Assembly (NCBI GenBank): GCA_022511385.1
Contig: JAFLRN010000014.1
Location: 1 to 54,410 of the forward strand
Direction of reading: 5' to 3'
DNA length: 54,410 nt
Source: Acetatifactor sp.
GTDB taxonomy: Bacteria; Bacillota; Clostridia; Lachnospirales; Lachnospiraceae
Within the stretch, counting starts at the first letter, position 1; every line of letters starts with the position of its first letter. The notes under the pieces are model-generated. The model was given only the letters and a program-made list of their open reading frames with translations, made no database searches and was not told the origin of the DNA. Below, in pieces: positions 26,018 through 34,774 of the stretch. A program made the position numbers and the translations under genes.

Positions 26018-26947
26018 ATGATTGACAAGCTGATTGAAAACATTAAGAAGACCAACGCTCCCATTGTGGTGGGACTGGACCCCATGATGAAGTTTGTACC
26101 GGAGCATATCCGCCAGGCGGCCTTCCGGGAGTATGGCGAGACCCTGGAGGGGGCAGCGGAGGCCATCTGGCAGTACAACAAGGGTATTGTAGACGCCGTG
26201 TATGACCTGATCCCGGCGGTGAAGCCCCAGATTGCAATGTATGAGCAATTCGGCATCCCCGGCATGATCGCTTTCAAGAAAACCGTGGATTACTGTAAGG
26301 AAAAGGGGCTGGTTGTCATCGGCGATGTGAAGCGGGGCGATATCGGCTCCACATCAGAGGCCTATGCGGTGGCCCATCTTGGGAAGGTTCAGGTGGGAAG
26401 CAAGGCTTATGGTGCCTTTGATGAAGATTTTGCAACGGTGAATCCTTATCTGGGCTCGGACGGCGTGAAGCCCTTTTTGAAGGTGTGCAAGGAGGAGAAA
26501 AAGGGAATCTTTGTGTTGGTGAAGACCTCCAATCCCAGCAGCGGTGAGCTTCAGGACCGGCTGGTGGACGGAAAGCCCATCTATGAGCTGGTGGGCGAGC
26601 AGGTGGCTGCCTGGGGCGAGGAGTGCATGGGCAGCGGCTCCTACAGCTATGTGGGAGCAGTGGTGGGCGCCACCTACCCGGAACAGGGCAGGATCATGCG
26701 GAAGGTGATGCCCAAGGCCTTTATCCTGGTGCCGGGCTACGGTGCCCAGGGAGGAAAGGGCGCGGATCTTGTCCATTTCTTTAACGAGGATGGGCTGGGA
26801 GCCATCGTCAATTCCTCCAGAGGTATTATTGCGGCCTACCAGCAGGAGCAGTATGCCCACTTTGGAGAGCAGGGCTACGCGGACGCAGCCCGGGCGGCAG
26901 TGGTGGCAATGAGAGAGGATATTGCAGAGGCGCTAAACAACAGATAG
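26018..26947 (+). CDS. pyrF: Orotidine 5'-phosphate decarboxylase
   Basis: This enzyme catalyses the last step of UMP synthesis, OMP to UMP and CO2. The 309-residue protein is of the longer (type 2) family. Features are IVVGLDPMMKFVPE near the N-terminus, KPQIAMYEQFG, and the catalytic VVIGDVKRGDIGST with Lys and two Asp. The phosphate-binding PGYGAQGGKGADL and INSSRGI-type (VNSSRGIIAAY) loops follow. ATG 26018 follows GGAGAAGGAAAT. Its pathway partner pyrE lies at 40.8 kb, beyond the GH43 gene and the mobile region, so the two genes may once have been closer. Confidence 0.95.
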   Translation: MIDKLIENIKKTNAPIVVGLDPMMKFVPEHIRQAAFREYGETLEGAAEAIWQYNKGIVDAVYDLIPAVKPQIAMYEQFGIPGMIAFKKTVDYCKEKGLVVIGDVKRGDIGSTSEAYAVAHLGKVQVGSKAYGAFDEDFATVNPYLGSDGVKPFLKVCKEEKKGIFVLVKTSNPSSGELQDRLVDGKPIYELVGEQVAAWGEECMGSGSYSYVGAVVGATYPEQGRIMRKVMPKAFILVPGYGAQGGKGADLVHFFNEDGLGAIVNSSRGIIAAYQQEQYAHFGEQGYADAARAAVVAMREDIAEALNNR

Positions 26948-26962
26948 AAAAAGATTGCAAAA

Positions 26963-27006
26963 GGCTCCGGCATCCCGGGTAGAAGGGAAGGCCGGAGCCC
27001 TTTTTT
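26963..27006 (+). terminator. Terminator of pyrF
   Basis: GGCTCCGGC (26963-26971) pairs with GCCGGAGCC (26991-26999), then CTTTTTTGG. Confidence 0.88.
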
Positions 27007-27062
27007 GGTAAACTTTTTTCATAAATACTGTCATTAGGATGCTATCATAAAAATCGGTACTG

Positions 27063-28718
27063 TTAAGAGAATTCTGCGCCAGTGTTCTGGCCGTGTGGGT
27101 GGTGTATGCTTTGATTGGGTGAAGAAATCGAACGTTTTCCCCATATAGTATGCCCGTCGGCAGTAATTCCGCTGAGAGCCAGAGTTTCCTGGCTGTTTTC
27201 AAAGTCATAGCAGGAGAATACCAGAGTGTTATTTCTGTTTATTGTCTCCGGCAGAGGGGCTTCTTGTGAGAGGGCTATACGGTTATCATCAGGTAAAAAC
27301 TCTAGCCATTCCCAGGTTGAAGTGTGCTCTGGCTGTGCCTGTGTTTGCTCTAGCTGTGCCAGTGTCTGCTCTCGTTGTGCTTGTGCCTGTGTTTGCTCTA
27401 GCTGTGCCAGTGTCCGCTCTCGTTGTGCCAGTGTCTGCCCTCGCTGTGCTTGTGCCTGTTCCAACTGTACCTGCGTCTGTTCTCGCAGCGTCGGTGCTTG
27501 CTCTCGTTGTGTCCGTGTCCGTTCTCGCTGCACTTGTGTCTGCTCCCACTGCGCCAGCGTCACCGTCTCAGGGCCTTCTCCTGCAAAGGGTTCCGGTGAG
27601 AATATGGGCCAGCCGTCCACAAAATACATCCGCCGTACCACCATATAGTGCATCCGATAGGAGTTTCTGGACAGAGGTCCCCGGTCTTTACGGCAGAAGC
27701 AGGCAGCCCCGTCCCGCACATGATGTATAAAGAAGAAGCTGTCCGAAACGGGATCATAAAATGGCACGCCATGGCCTGGCCCACGAAAGCCGTCAAATTT
27801 CCAGGTGGGATCGGAGAGAGGCGCACTGTGCCTGTCATGCCCCACCAGTTGTATAGGGGCCTCTGCAGACACTTCCCTTGCGAAGGGCCGCGCTGCAAGG
27901 AATCGATAGCTGCCGGCTAGTTTCAAGCCCAGGCCCTGACCGTTTAAATCCTTGCCCTCGTAGTCCAGATAAGGTCCTGTAACTTCTTTGCTGCGGCCTA
28001 CCCGGATATCATAGTCATCCCCAAGCCAGCCATAGGACAAAAACAGGTAGTAATAGCCTGTGGTCGGCGCATAGATGATGGCCGCTCCCTCCGGGCCGTC
28101 TATATAGGAGCCGAGGGGCCTTTTTGCGATACATTTTCCCTGAAATTTCACGTCAGGATTTTTGGCAAGACCAGTATCGGGCTCCAGCTCTTTTATAAAG
28201 ATGCCGCCAAAAAAGGAGCCGTACACAAGATATTTGCGTTCCTGATCGTCGTCGATCACATGGGGATCAATGGCGTTTGGGTCAGTGTCAGGGGTATGCC
28301 AGGTGTCCATAACCACGCCGCGGTTTTCAAAAGGACCTTCCGGGCTTTTTGAGACTGCCAACCAGATGCGGGACTCGGAGCTTCCGAAAGCTTTGGTGGC
28401 GGAATAATACATCCTGTATTCATCTCCCCGGCGTTCCACAAAGGGAGCCCAGAAGCCGAAAGTGGGCGGATAATCCCCGTTGTCCCTGCCCTGGGCCACA
28501 GCTGCGTCTGACAGTCCGTAGCCGACGAAGGTAAAGTTTACAAGATCCCGGCTCCTTCGAATGGGAATGCCCTGACGATAAGGCGAGGTAATCGCCGAAT
28601 CCGTGCTGTAGGAATAGTAAAAACCGCTGCTTTCGTCCCACATCATGGAAGGGTCATGGGATTCAAAGAGCGGGTTTTGGGATCTGTCGTGGAAATTCAA
28701 TAGGAATCCTGGTTTCAT
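27063..28718 (-). CDS. Glycoside hydrolase family 43-like protein with a heptad-repeat insertion
   Basis: The start at 28718 (MKPGFLLNF) has AGGAGGT 9 bp upstream. The 551-residue protein begins with a five-bladed propeller. SHDPSMMW supplies the catalytic base Asp22, NAIDPHVIDDD the pKa-modulating Asp (about 150), and YIDGPEGAAIIY the acid Glu (about 203), as in GH43 arabinanases and xylosidases. GFWAPFV and GPGHGVPFYDP are also family-like. No signal peptide is seen. Residues of about 392-463 are a glutamine-rich array of ten near-heptad units (EQTQAQR type), followed by a beta strand-rich end. The substrate is uncertain. Confidence 0.82.
   Translation of the reverse strand: MKPGFLLNFHDRSQNPLFESHDPSMMWDESSGFYYSYSTDSAITSPYRQGIPIRRSRDLVNFTFVGYGLSDAAVAQGRDNGDYPPTFGFWAPFVERRGDEYRMYYSATKAFGSSESRIWLAVSKSPEGPFENRGVVMDTWHTPDTDPNAIDPHVIDDDQERKYLVYGSFFGGIFIKELEPDTGLAKNPDVKFQGKCIAKRPLGSYIDGPEGAAIIYAPTTGYYYLFLSYGWLGDDYDIRVGRSKEVTGPYLDYEGKDLNGQGLGLKLAGSYRFLAARPFAREVSAEAPIQLVGHDRHSAPLSDPTWKFDGFRGPGHGVPFYDPVSDSFFFIHHVRDGAACFCRKDRGPLSRNSYRMHYMVVRRMYFVDGWPIFSPEPFAGEGPETVTLAQWEQTQVQRERTRTQREQAPTLREQTQVQLEQAQAQRGQTLAQRERTLAQLEQTQAQAQREQTLAQLEQTQAQPEHTSTWEWLEFLPDDNRIALSQEAPLPETINRNNTLVFSCYDFENSQETLALSGITADGHTIWGKRSISSPNQSIHHPHGQNTGAEFS
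27330..27545 (-). repeat. 21-bp tandem repeat (ten units) inside the GH43 gene
   Basis: Ten units, nine of 21 bp and one of 27 bp, encode seven-residue segments such as EQTQVQR, EQTLAQL and ERTLAQL. The pattern is compatible with a helical or coiled-coil spacer. The repeats are diverged, so they are old or under selection at protein level. Confidence 0.9.
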
Positions 28719-28879
28719 TTCCGTCGGACCTCCTGTATGTGTAAGATGCATTCATAACAAAATTATAGACAGGGGAGGTACACCTGTCAATCGATATGAT
28801 CTCTTAAGTTTCCGGCCTTTTATCCGCAATGCTAAGCTTTTGCATGCTTCATGATAAACAACTTTCAAAAATTGTCCCC

Positions 28880-29015
28880 AATAACATGGTTTGATGAAAA
28901 AAGTGTGTAGTAAAGTGTGCAGTAGATTGGAGAGAGGATCGGCCAGATACCCGTAATGATGAGTTGCCCGTGTGGTTGCGGATGTGCAATTATATGGGCA
29001 ATTTTTTATGCGTTT
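28880..29015 (+). repeat. Element left-end repeat, copy 1
   Basis: About 135 bp, beginning AATAACATGGTTTGATGAAA and including GTGTGTAG/GTGTGCAG direct repeats and a TTGCCCGTGTGGTTGCGGAT block, recurs with few changes at 30641-30781. The GTGTGTAG pairs resemble integrase arm sites. Confidence 0.8.
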
Positions 29016-29204
29016 TGGTCTGTTCTGGCGAGGTTGGGGTGATTGTGAGGGTTGGTGACGGAATAAGTTTACTTGATAAACTAAAAATATTAGTATATAA
29101 TAGAGATGTCAAAAGAACTGGAAAAAACAAATGATGCCCTTCAGATTAACATAATCAATTGAGATATGGAATCCTTCCGTGCTATTGGAAAGCGAGGAAT
29201 GATG

Positions 29205-29390
29205 ATGGTTACAAAGCCCGATATTAGCCCGGATTTTACCATTGAAGATATTCACAAAATAAGAGAATATCATTATGAGCTTACAAAAGATATGACACTA
29301 CAGGAACAATTGGATTTTTATAATGAGGGCGCAAAAGTCGTATTAAAGGAGATGGAAGAAAGAAAGGCTCAGCGTTCCCCAAAAGAATAG
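29205..29390 (+). CDS. Small protein of unknown function
   Basis: The 61-residue charged protein starts MVTKPDISPDFTIEDIHKIREYHYELTK (first residues only shown by motif: TIEDIHKIREYHYE). The start is uncertain: 29205 fits GCGAGGA 7 bp upstream, but ATGs at 29166, 29199 and 29202 are in frame. It is mainly helical, with LQEQLDFYNEGAKVVLKEM at its C-terminal side. It lies 22 bp before the SEC-C gene, suggesting co-transcription. The size and pairing would suit an antitoxin-like partner, but nothing in the sequence proves this. Confidence 0.6.
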   Translation: MVTKPDISPDFTIEDIHKIREYHYELTKDMTLQEQLDFYNEGAKVVLKEMEERKAQRSPKE

Positions 29391-29412
29391 ATAAATATGG
29401 AGGAAGATAGGG

Positions 29413-30165
29413 ATGGGAATCACAAAGGATGAGGCTGATGCCCTTGAATCAGAATTTCTGGATGCGATGCCTGATATAAGAGATTATTCCAAGGATAGCG
29501 CAAGGAAGCTTCTTGCTGCGTGGGATCATCTTGTGAAGATCATGGCACGTGAGAATAATATGTCTGACAGACTCGGGGTAGAGACCATTGACTGGCAGAT
29601 TGGGAATTGGGCAAATGATACCGTTATGGCCCTCCATAATGCGCACCTGTATGAAGATGAAATCAGGGTTAATGAACAGATTCTTCAAATCCAGTGGCAC
29701 GGCCACGACAATCTGTTTCATGAAAATGCGAAAAGAGATATAGCGGATGCATATGCAGATATGGGAAACATAGAGAAATGCTTTCAGCTTTATGAGGAAT
29801 ATCTGCAGGAGGATCCGCTGTGGGGATGGGCATGGATCGGGTACTTCAGACAGCTGCAAGAATATGATGAGGAAAGATTTGAACCGACCCTGGAGGAACT
29901 GTATCAAAAAGTAAAATCAGGTGCGGATTTTAGAGATAAGGAAGATCTTTATAGCGAGCTTGGAGACGAATATAACACGCTTGGTAACAAGGAGCGGGCA
30001 GATTTCTTTTATGGACTGAAGGATGAGGAGCGCAGCAGAAGTAGAAGCTTATATGGCGGACGGATACCGCGGCTTTCGGCGGTGAAACCGAAGAAAATTT
30101 ATCCGAATGATCCCTGCCCTTGTGGTTCAGGGAAGAAGTATAAGAAATGTTGCGGAAGGAAGTGA
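29413..30165 (+). CDS. TPR-like protein with C-terminal SEC-C zinc motif
   Basis: The 250-residue protein has a helical, tetratricopeptide-like body (HENAKRDIADAYADMGNIEKCFQLYEEYLQ; LYSELGDEYNTLGNKERADFF) and ends in a SEC-C domain (NDPCPCGSGKKYKKCCG) that binds zinc through CxC...CC. SEC-C motifs occur at the end of SecA and on many small proteins of unknown role. GGAGGAAG precedes the start. It lies in element A together with the small protein upstream. Function cannot be assigned further. Confidence 0.85.
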   Translation: MGITKDEADALESEFLDAMPDIRDYSKDSARKLLAAWDHLVKIMARENNMSDRLGVETIDWQIGNWANDTVMALHNAHLYEDEIRVNEQILQIQWHGHDNLFHENAKRDIADAYADMGNIEKCFQLYEEYLQEDPLWGWAWIGYFRQLQEYDEERFEPTLEELYQKVKSGADFRDKEDLYSELGDEYNTLGNKERADFFYGLKDEERSRSRSLYGGRIPRLSAVKPKKIYPNDPCPCGSGKKYKKCCGRK

Positions 30166-30390
30166 GTCAGCGGTTCATTTGAAGCTTATGGAATTTGAGG
30201 ATATACTGCCGGATTCGGCGCAGTAGGCCTTTTTATGCACAGGATTGATAAAGAGATTGCTGTGGAGCTTCTGGAGATGATGTTTGGAATAGATGTGGAT
30301 GTGGCAGAGTGCTTTTATGGACTCATTACAGATGTCTGATACATATGTTTTTCTCTCGACTCTGGACGAGTGCTAAAGGGGAGAGGTGGG
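30166..30390. other. Degraded intergenic DNA in element A
   Basis: No full gene is present. A 34-codon frame at 30235-30339 (MHRIDKEIAVELLEMMFGID...) reads like the end of a helical protein, but it has no ribosome binding site and may be a remnant. Confidence 0.4.
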
Positions 30391-30480
30391 ACATTTTAAA
30401 TCTGATTGTATTTTTCAGCGTTTCATGGTAGTATGAAAAAGGCAATTGGAATCCTTTCTGTGCTGCACATAGGAAGGAGA
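30391..30480 (+). repeat. Orphan integrase leader (scar)
   Basis: These 90 bp match the leader of the intact integrase (39429-39520), including TTTCATGGTAGTATGAAAA, GGAATCCTTTCTGTGCT and the AGGAAGGAG ribosome binding site. Where the integrase start codon should be, the sequence jumps to the pyrE leader. The integrase gene of this copy has been deleted. Confidence 0.8.
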
Positions 30481-30483
30481 CAT

Positions 30484-30597
30484 AGGAGGTTTTAAGATAA
30501 AATGGAACAGTACAAGCAGGAATTTATCGAGTCCGCATGCGGCTGTTTTGTGAAAGACCTTGGAATGCTCTCAAATGATGGATTCTACGGCGTTTGA
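30484..30597 (+). pseudogene. pyrE 5' fragment (duplicate)
   Basis: Positions 30484-30532 repeat 40815-40863 with two changes: the AGGAGG site, the spacer and the first ten codons of pyrE (MEQYKQEFIE). After codon 10 the sequence diverges and a stop follows at 30595-30597. It is a direct repeat left at the pyrE insertion site, not a working gene. Confidence 0.85.
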
Positions 30598-30608
30598 GGG
30601 CATTTTTT
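30564..30608 (+). terminator. Intrinsic terminator after the pyrE fragment
   Basis: AATGCTCTCAAA (30564-30575) pairs with TTTGAGGGCATT (30593-30604), followed by TTTT. It would stop transcription entering element B from the left. Confidence 0.7.
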
Positions 30609-30640
30609 GATGGATGGGTAGGTATCGTAATTTACCGTAA

Positions 30641-30781
30641 AATAACGTAGTTTGATGAAAAAAGTGTGTAGTAAAGTGTGTAGTAGCTTGGAGAGAGGAT
30701 ATGCCAGATACCCGTAATGATGAGGAATTGCCCGTGTGGTTGCGGATGTGCGATCATGTGGGCAATTTTTATGTGTGTTTG
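30641..30781 (+). repeat. Element left-end repeat, copy 2
   Basis: This matches 28880-29015: AATAACGTAGTTTGATGAAA, two GTGTGTAG units (about 30664-30684), a GAGAGAGGAT block, and TTGCCCGTGTGGTTGCGGAT. It marks the left end of element B. Confidence 0.8.
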
Positions 30782-30840
30782 GCTTAGGTTTGTGCAGCTT
30801 GTTTCGCGAAGCGGAAGGGTTTGGGTGAAGCCCAACAAGC

Positions 30841-30871
30841 GGTCATAGGGCCCCTCTGGGGTGCTATGACC
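30841..30871. repeat. Hairpin in the element B left region
   Basis: GGTCATAG (30841-30848) pairs with CTATGACC (30864-30871), enclosing a GCCCC/GGGGT stem. There is no T-run, so it is not a standard terminator. The surrounding 30.78-31.40 kb has no credible gene. Confidence 0.6.
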
Positions 30872-31174
30872 TATGCTTGCGACGAGGAATGTGATAGATT
30901 GTGAGTTTATGTGATCCAGCATATGTGACTGTGAAGCAAGGTAAGAGCGATTAAGTGATACAGTAGGAAGTGTAAGTGACACATGATAAGCGGTAAGGAC
31001 AGACATGTGACACTAAAAATTAAGAATGCAAAGAGGAGAGTACAGGAAAGTGACAGTTAATTAGCGTTGCAGCCATTTTGTGTCAAATGGTAGAAGATTT
31101 ATTCGTTATGAAGGAGTTCGCTCAAAATATTGGTTGGTGGCAACATGCTTATACTTAGCTGCTTGATTATGTCC

Positions 31175-31240
31175 TAATCTTGGAGGCTGCCAGTGTCAAG
31201 GTACTCTTTCCAGCCTTGACACTGGCAGTCTCCAAGATTA
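31175..31240. repeat. Long 27-bp inverted repeat upstream of the Detocs operon
   Basis: The arms 31175-31201 and 31214-31240 are complementary over 27 positions with a single G-T (wobble) mismatch and a 12-base loop. The stem begins TAATCTTGGAG and includes TGCCAGTGTCAAGG. There is no U-run after it. Confidence 0.85.
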
Positions 31241-31403
31241 CCATGTTGGAAGCAGGTAAGTATGTGAGACTTTCCAGATAAAACAGTAAAATATGTAAGT
31301 ACATTGTCACCATTGGTAAATGCGAAAAAGAGAAAAGAGAGTGATTGAGCTCTGTAGCATATTAATAATGTTTTATACAATTTTATAAAGTTGCATAATA
31401 ATA

Positions 31404-31433
31404 TTTACAATTGTTTGATAATTATAGTATAAT
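31404..31433 (+). promoter_or_regulatory. Likely promoter of the Detocs-like operon
   Basis: TTTACA (31404-31409), an 18-bp spacer and TATAAT (31428-31433) lie 58 bp before dtcA. The region is very AT-rich, so chance matches are possible. Confidence 0.5.
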
Positions 31434-31491
31434 ATAATTATATAATTGATGCAAAACATTATACAACATATACGATAAAGGGGATGAAGTA

Positions 31492-34400
31492 ATGGCTAAA
31501 TACAGTTATGGTAATGCTATTATGAAAATATATAGAGCTAATAAAAATCTAAATGAAAATGTTGAAACGATTAAAAAAAGTGGTAAATATAAAGATTATG
31601 TAAATTGTATTTTAGTTATGAGTTCGTCAAAACTATTTGGAAGTACCTTAAAAATACCGTTTCAGATATCAAATGTCAATGACTTAATTAATGAATCAGC
31701 ATTTCCTATATTGCTAATTAACAATAATATATTTTCAAGAGATTACTTTTATAAAGACCTACGTTTTATGCAAGCTTTTTTTGAGGTAAATAAAAAATAT
31801 GTGTTGGATTATTTACATTTAAAAAATAAGTTTGAGCACGCCTTTTTGAATGGTCTTAGAGAGGAGGCTGATTATATTCTTTCAGAAATTGAGCAAAAAT
31901 TTGGGTTGAGTTTTTGGTTAATAGAATCAAAACTTTTATTATATAATGAATGGGATTATAAAAAATATGTTAGTTATTATTTAGAGATTCGCGATTCGTG
32001 TGAAAATGATTTGTTAAGAAATCATATTCGTATGTGTAAGCGTAAGGTTAATTTGCGAACAAGATCAAGAGATTATGAATTGTTTTATTTAGAGAACATA
32101 GAAGGTTACAGTCATAGTGATAAATTGGAGTATATGGCATATGGCTATTATGTTCAATTTATGGGATTTGAGACACATAAAGTTCTTAGTGATGATATGA
32201 AAAAATCTTTGGGAATTATGCTATATCATTTGTCGTTTATTGATTCATGGTTATTATTTAAAAGATTAATCATTTGCTTAAATACAGTAGAAAATAATGA
32301 AAATGCAAAGAAATTATTAAAAACATATAAAAATTTATTTTGTCCAGAAGAATATGGACGTGGTAATACATATCACATTATAAAAAAAGAATTTTGTAAA
32401 TCAAATTATAGAGATTGCTTAAAGAAGTGTGAATATGAATTAATGAAATATGGAAACCATTTTGAAGTATTGGATATATATATAAAATGTCTAGTTTTAA
32501 CAGAGAGGAAAAAAGTCTTACTGAAAGAAGATAGTCCTTTACATAAACTATCGGATGTTTTGATAAAATGTTATATAAAAGAAGATGATTCTGATTATGC
32601 TTTTACTTATATTGATTATTGTGATCGATATAGTAGAGCATTAAGTATGTTTTCATCATATTATGAATTACTCGGTATTGTCGAAAATACAATGGAGCCA
32701 AGAAATGAAAAATCAAAGTGGAGCTTTTATATAAAGCTTTATGATAGATATTTTTTTAATGAAGAAGCTGTGTGCATACAACACGATAAAGATAAATATA
32801 TAGATGAGTTGAAAAAAAATTGGGAGGAATTATATACTTGTGAGTGGAATTATGCATATAGACATGAACCTTATAAAAATGTATATGAAATAGATGATAT
32901 GACAAAGAGATTTAATGCCATCGAAGTAAATGAAGATCTTTGTATTAAATGGGAAAATAAGATTTCAAATTTGAATAAGCTAATTTATGAAGAAAGTGTA
33001 GTAAATAAATTTCAATGCTTCATTGATCAAGAACGTTATATGGAAGCTGTTCATTTATTTGTGGAGGTTTACATAAAAAGCACTTTTCTTGTTTTGAAAA
33101 TGGATATAGAGAAATTGGAAAGTAGATTAAGTAATGCAGTTCGGTTGAATATGTTAGAAGAGATTGATTATTTTATTTTTTTAGATATAAGAAGGAAAAA
33201 AAGGGAGGAAAAAAATGTATTTGATCAAGCAATGGTGGATAGTTTTGAGAGCATATTAAAAAAGTATCAGATTACAAAACCTTCTGATATAGCAATAATA
33301 GACCGTCAACCAACGCCCAATATTCTTATGTTCTGGGAAGGATGTTGCAATAGGATACTAAATGAAAGTCCTTGTGATTTGTATGATGAAGAAGAACTGG
33401 CTGAAAAAATATTATTGTTAAATAATATTATAAAGTATAACCCCAGAGCATTATATAAAGAGTGGTTAGCCAAACTAGAATTAGATAAAGATTATTCAGA
33501 TATAATTAAGCTTTATGGAAAAAAAGAGTGGATAACGGATAAAATCATAGCCGATGAAATTTTATTGGAAAATGATGAAAATATCATGAGTTCTTATGAT
33601 GGTTTATGTGGATTGAGTATGCATCAAATTTTAGAGAGCGAAAATAAAATCTCTTTGTTTAAAGAGGTTTTTGCTCAATGTAAAAAGGAGTATGTTAGAC
33701 AAGTAAATGAGCAGATGGGAAGCCGGGTAAGACATAGTATATTGGACACAGAGTTTGTGCAGTTGTTAAAAAAGTTTGATTTATTTTTTCCTTTATGTAG
33801 TGTTCAAGAAAAAGAAAATATTTTAGCTGAACACCCCTATATCAAGAAACTTCCACTAACAGAAAAAGAAACTGTTTATCTTAGATTACAAGAATGCTGT
33901 ATTAATTTATTTGAAAAAATTAGTTTAGCAAAAAAGGAATTAATATTTTTTACGCATAAGGAAAAAGATCGCGAGTATACTTCAATGTATGTAACTATTG
34001 ATGAACTAAAAAGGTATATACAACGAATTGAAGATATTAGCAATGAAACCCGGTTTATAAATTCAATTAAAGAGATTTTAGACAATATATTAATTGATAG
34101 ACTGTATATACTTAGGGAGAGAGTAAAAAATAGGCTATTAAATATACAAAAGGAGTATATTAATAGTTTGCAAATAATTATAGATGATAAAAAGATGTAT
34201 GCTAGTGTGCACAATTTAGAAAAGGAAATGGAGGAATTAATCTACAAAATAGTAGCATGGTTCAATTTATTTTCGAATGGTGAGAGAGAATGTGATTTTG
34301 GTACCTATTTAGATGAACAAGCGCAAATTTATTCAGATTTTGAATTTCTATATTCAAATAATAAAGATACGGAAACAAAAATTAAATTAAAAGTTATACG

Positions 34401-34773
34401 CGATATTGATATGATATTAAAGAATCTAATACGTAATGTTCAGTTACATTCAGGTTACGCAGCAAATTTGTGTGATGCTGAGGCAAAATTCGTGTTTTGT
34501 TTAGATAAACGAGGCCATTTTTCACTAGAAACTAGTAATCGTGTTGTTCTAGAAAAAGAAAATGATTGCTTAGTATCAAAGGTAAATAATGTTAATAATT
34601 TGACGAGCAATGAAAATGTTGTTAATGATTTTGGAGTGATTGAAGGTAAAGGGCAAGGATATCAAAGTATTAAAAGCATGATGAAGAACAATTATTATAA
34701 TGCTATGATAAATGTCGCAATTGTTAACAATATATTTAAAGCACAAATTCAATTTGATTTGGAAAGGGAATAA
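31492..34773 (+). CDS. dtcA: Detocs sensor kinase-like protein DtcA
   Basis: The 1093-residue soluble protein has a long helical, repeat-like body (about 1-880; for example NYRDCLKKCEYELMKYGNHFE). At its C-terminus is a diverged histidine-kinase ATPase domain: an N-box-like ILKNLIRNVQLHSG (about 974-987) and a G-box-like GKGQGYQSIK (about 1052). His907 in SVHNLEKEMEEL is a possible phospho-acceptor, with low certainty. In Detocs, the repeat-bearing kinase senses phage infection and phosphorylates the two receiver proteins encoded next, which is the arrangement seen here. AAAGGGGATG precedes the start. Codon use is very AT-rich, unlike the flanking core genes. Confidence 0.8.
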   Translation: MAKYSYGNAIMKIYRANKNLNENVETIKKSGKYKDYVNCILVMSSSKLFGSTLKIPFQISNVNDLINESAFPILLINNNIFSRDYFYKDLRFMQAFFEVNKKYVLDYLHLKNKFEHAFLNGLREEADYILSEIEQKFGLSFWLIESKLLLYNEWDYKKYVSYYLEIRDSCENDLLRNHIRMCKRKVNLRTRSRDYELFYLENIEGYSHSDKLEYMAYGYYVQFMGFETHKVLSDDMKKSLGIMLYHLSFIDSWLLFKRLIICLNTVENNENAKKLLKTYKNLFCPEEYGRGNTYHIIKKEFCKSNYRDCLKKCEYELMKYGNHFEVLDIYIKCLVLTERKKVLLKEDSPLHKLSDVLIKCYIKEDDSDYAFTYIDYCDRYSRALSMFSSYYELLGIVENTMEPRNEKSKWSFYIKLYDRYFFNEEAVCIQHDKDKYIDELKKNWEELYTCEWNYAYRHEPYKNVYEIDDMTKRFNAIEVNEDLCIKWENKISNLNKLIYEESVVNKFQCFIDQERYMEAVHLFVEVYIKSTFLVLKMDIEKLESRLSNAVRLNMLEEIDYFIFLDIRRKKREEKNVFDQAMVDSFESILKKYQITKPSDIAIIDRQPTPNILMFWEGCCNRILNESPCDLYDEEELAEKILLLNNIIKYNPRALYKEWLAKLELDKDYSDIIKLYGKKEWITDKIIADEILLENDENIMSSYDGLCGLSMHQILESENKISLFKEVFAQCKKEYVRQVNEQMGSRVRHSILDTEFVQLLKKFDLFFPLCSVQEKENILAEHPYIKKLPLTEKETVYLRLQECCINLFEKISLAKKELIFFTHKEKDREYTSMYVTIDELKRYIQRIEDISNETRFINSIKEILDNILIDRLYILRERVKNRLLNIQKEYINSLQIIIDDKKMYASVHNLEKEMEELIYKIVAWFNLFSNGERECDFGTYLDEQAQIYSDFEFLYSNNKDTETKIKLKVIRDIDMILKNLIRNVQLHSGYAANLCDAEAKFVFCLDKRGHFSLETSNRVVLEKENDCLVSKVNNVNNLTSNENVVNDFGVIEGKGQGYQSIKSMMKNNYYNAMINVAIVNNIFKAQIQFDLERE

Positions 34774-34774
34774 T

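Larger units (their letters stand above)
28880..30532. mobile_element. Remnant of an older integrated element (element A)
   Basis: The segment starts with a left-end sequence shared with 30641-30781. It carries two small genes and finishes with an integrase leader fused to a pyrE 5' fragment (30391-30532). Its integrase gene is gone. I infer an integrated element that decayed at the pyrE site before or during arrival of element B. Confidence 0.55.

Noticed and set aside
27330..27545. Regularly spaced repeats resembling a CRISPR array
   Set aside because: The 21-bp units have no unique spacers and keep one open frame through the GH43 gene, so this is an in-gene tandem repeat.
30502..30597. 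Leader peptide with attenuator
   Set aside because: The 31-codon frame followed by a terminator looks like an attenuation leader, but its first ten codons and ribosome binding site copy pyrE, so a duplication scar is the simpler explanation.
34712..34774. Upstream extension of DtcB before ATG 34775
   Set aside because: It overlaps the coding end of dtcA in another frame; ATG 34775 has the proper site and begins with the receiver strand MEFLIIED.
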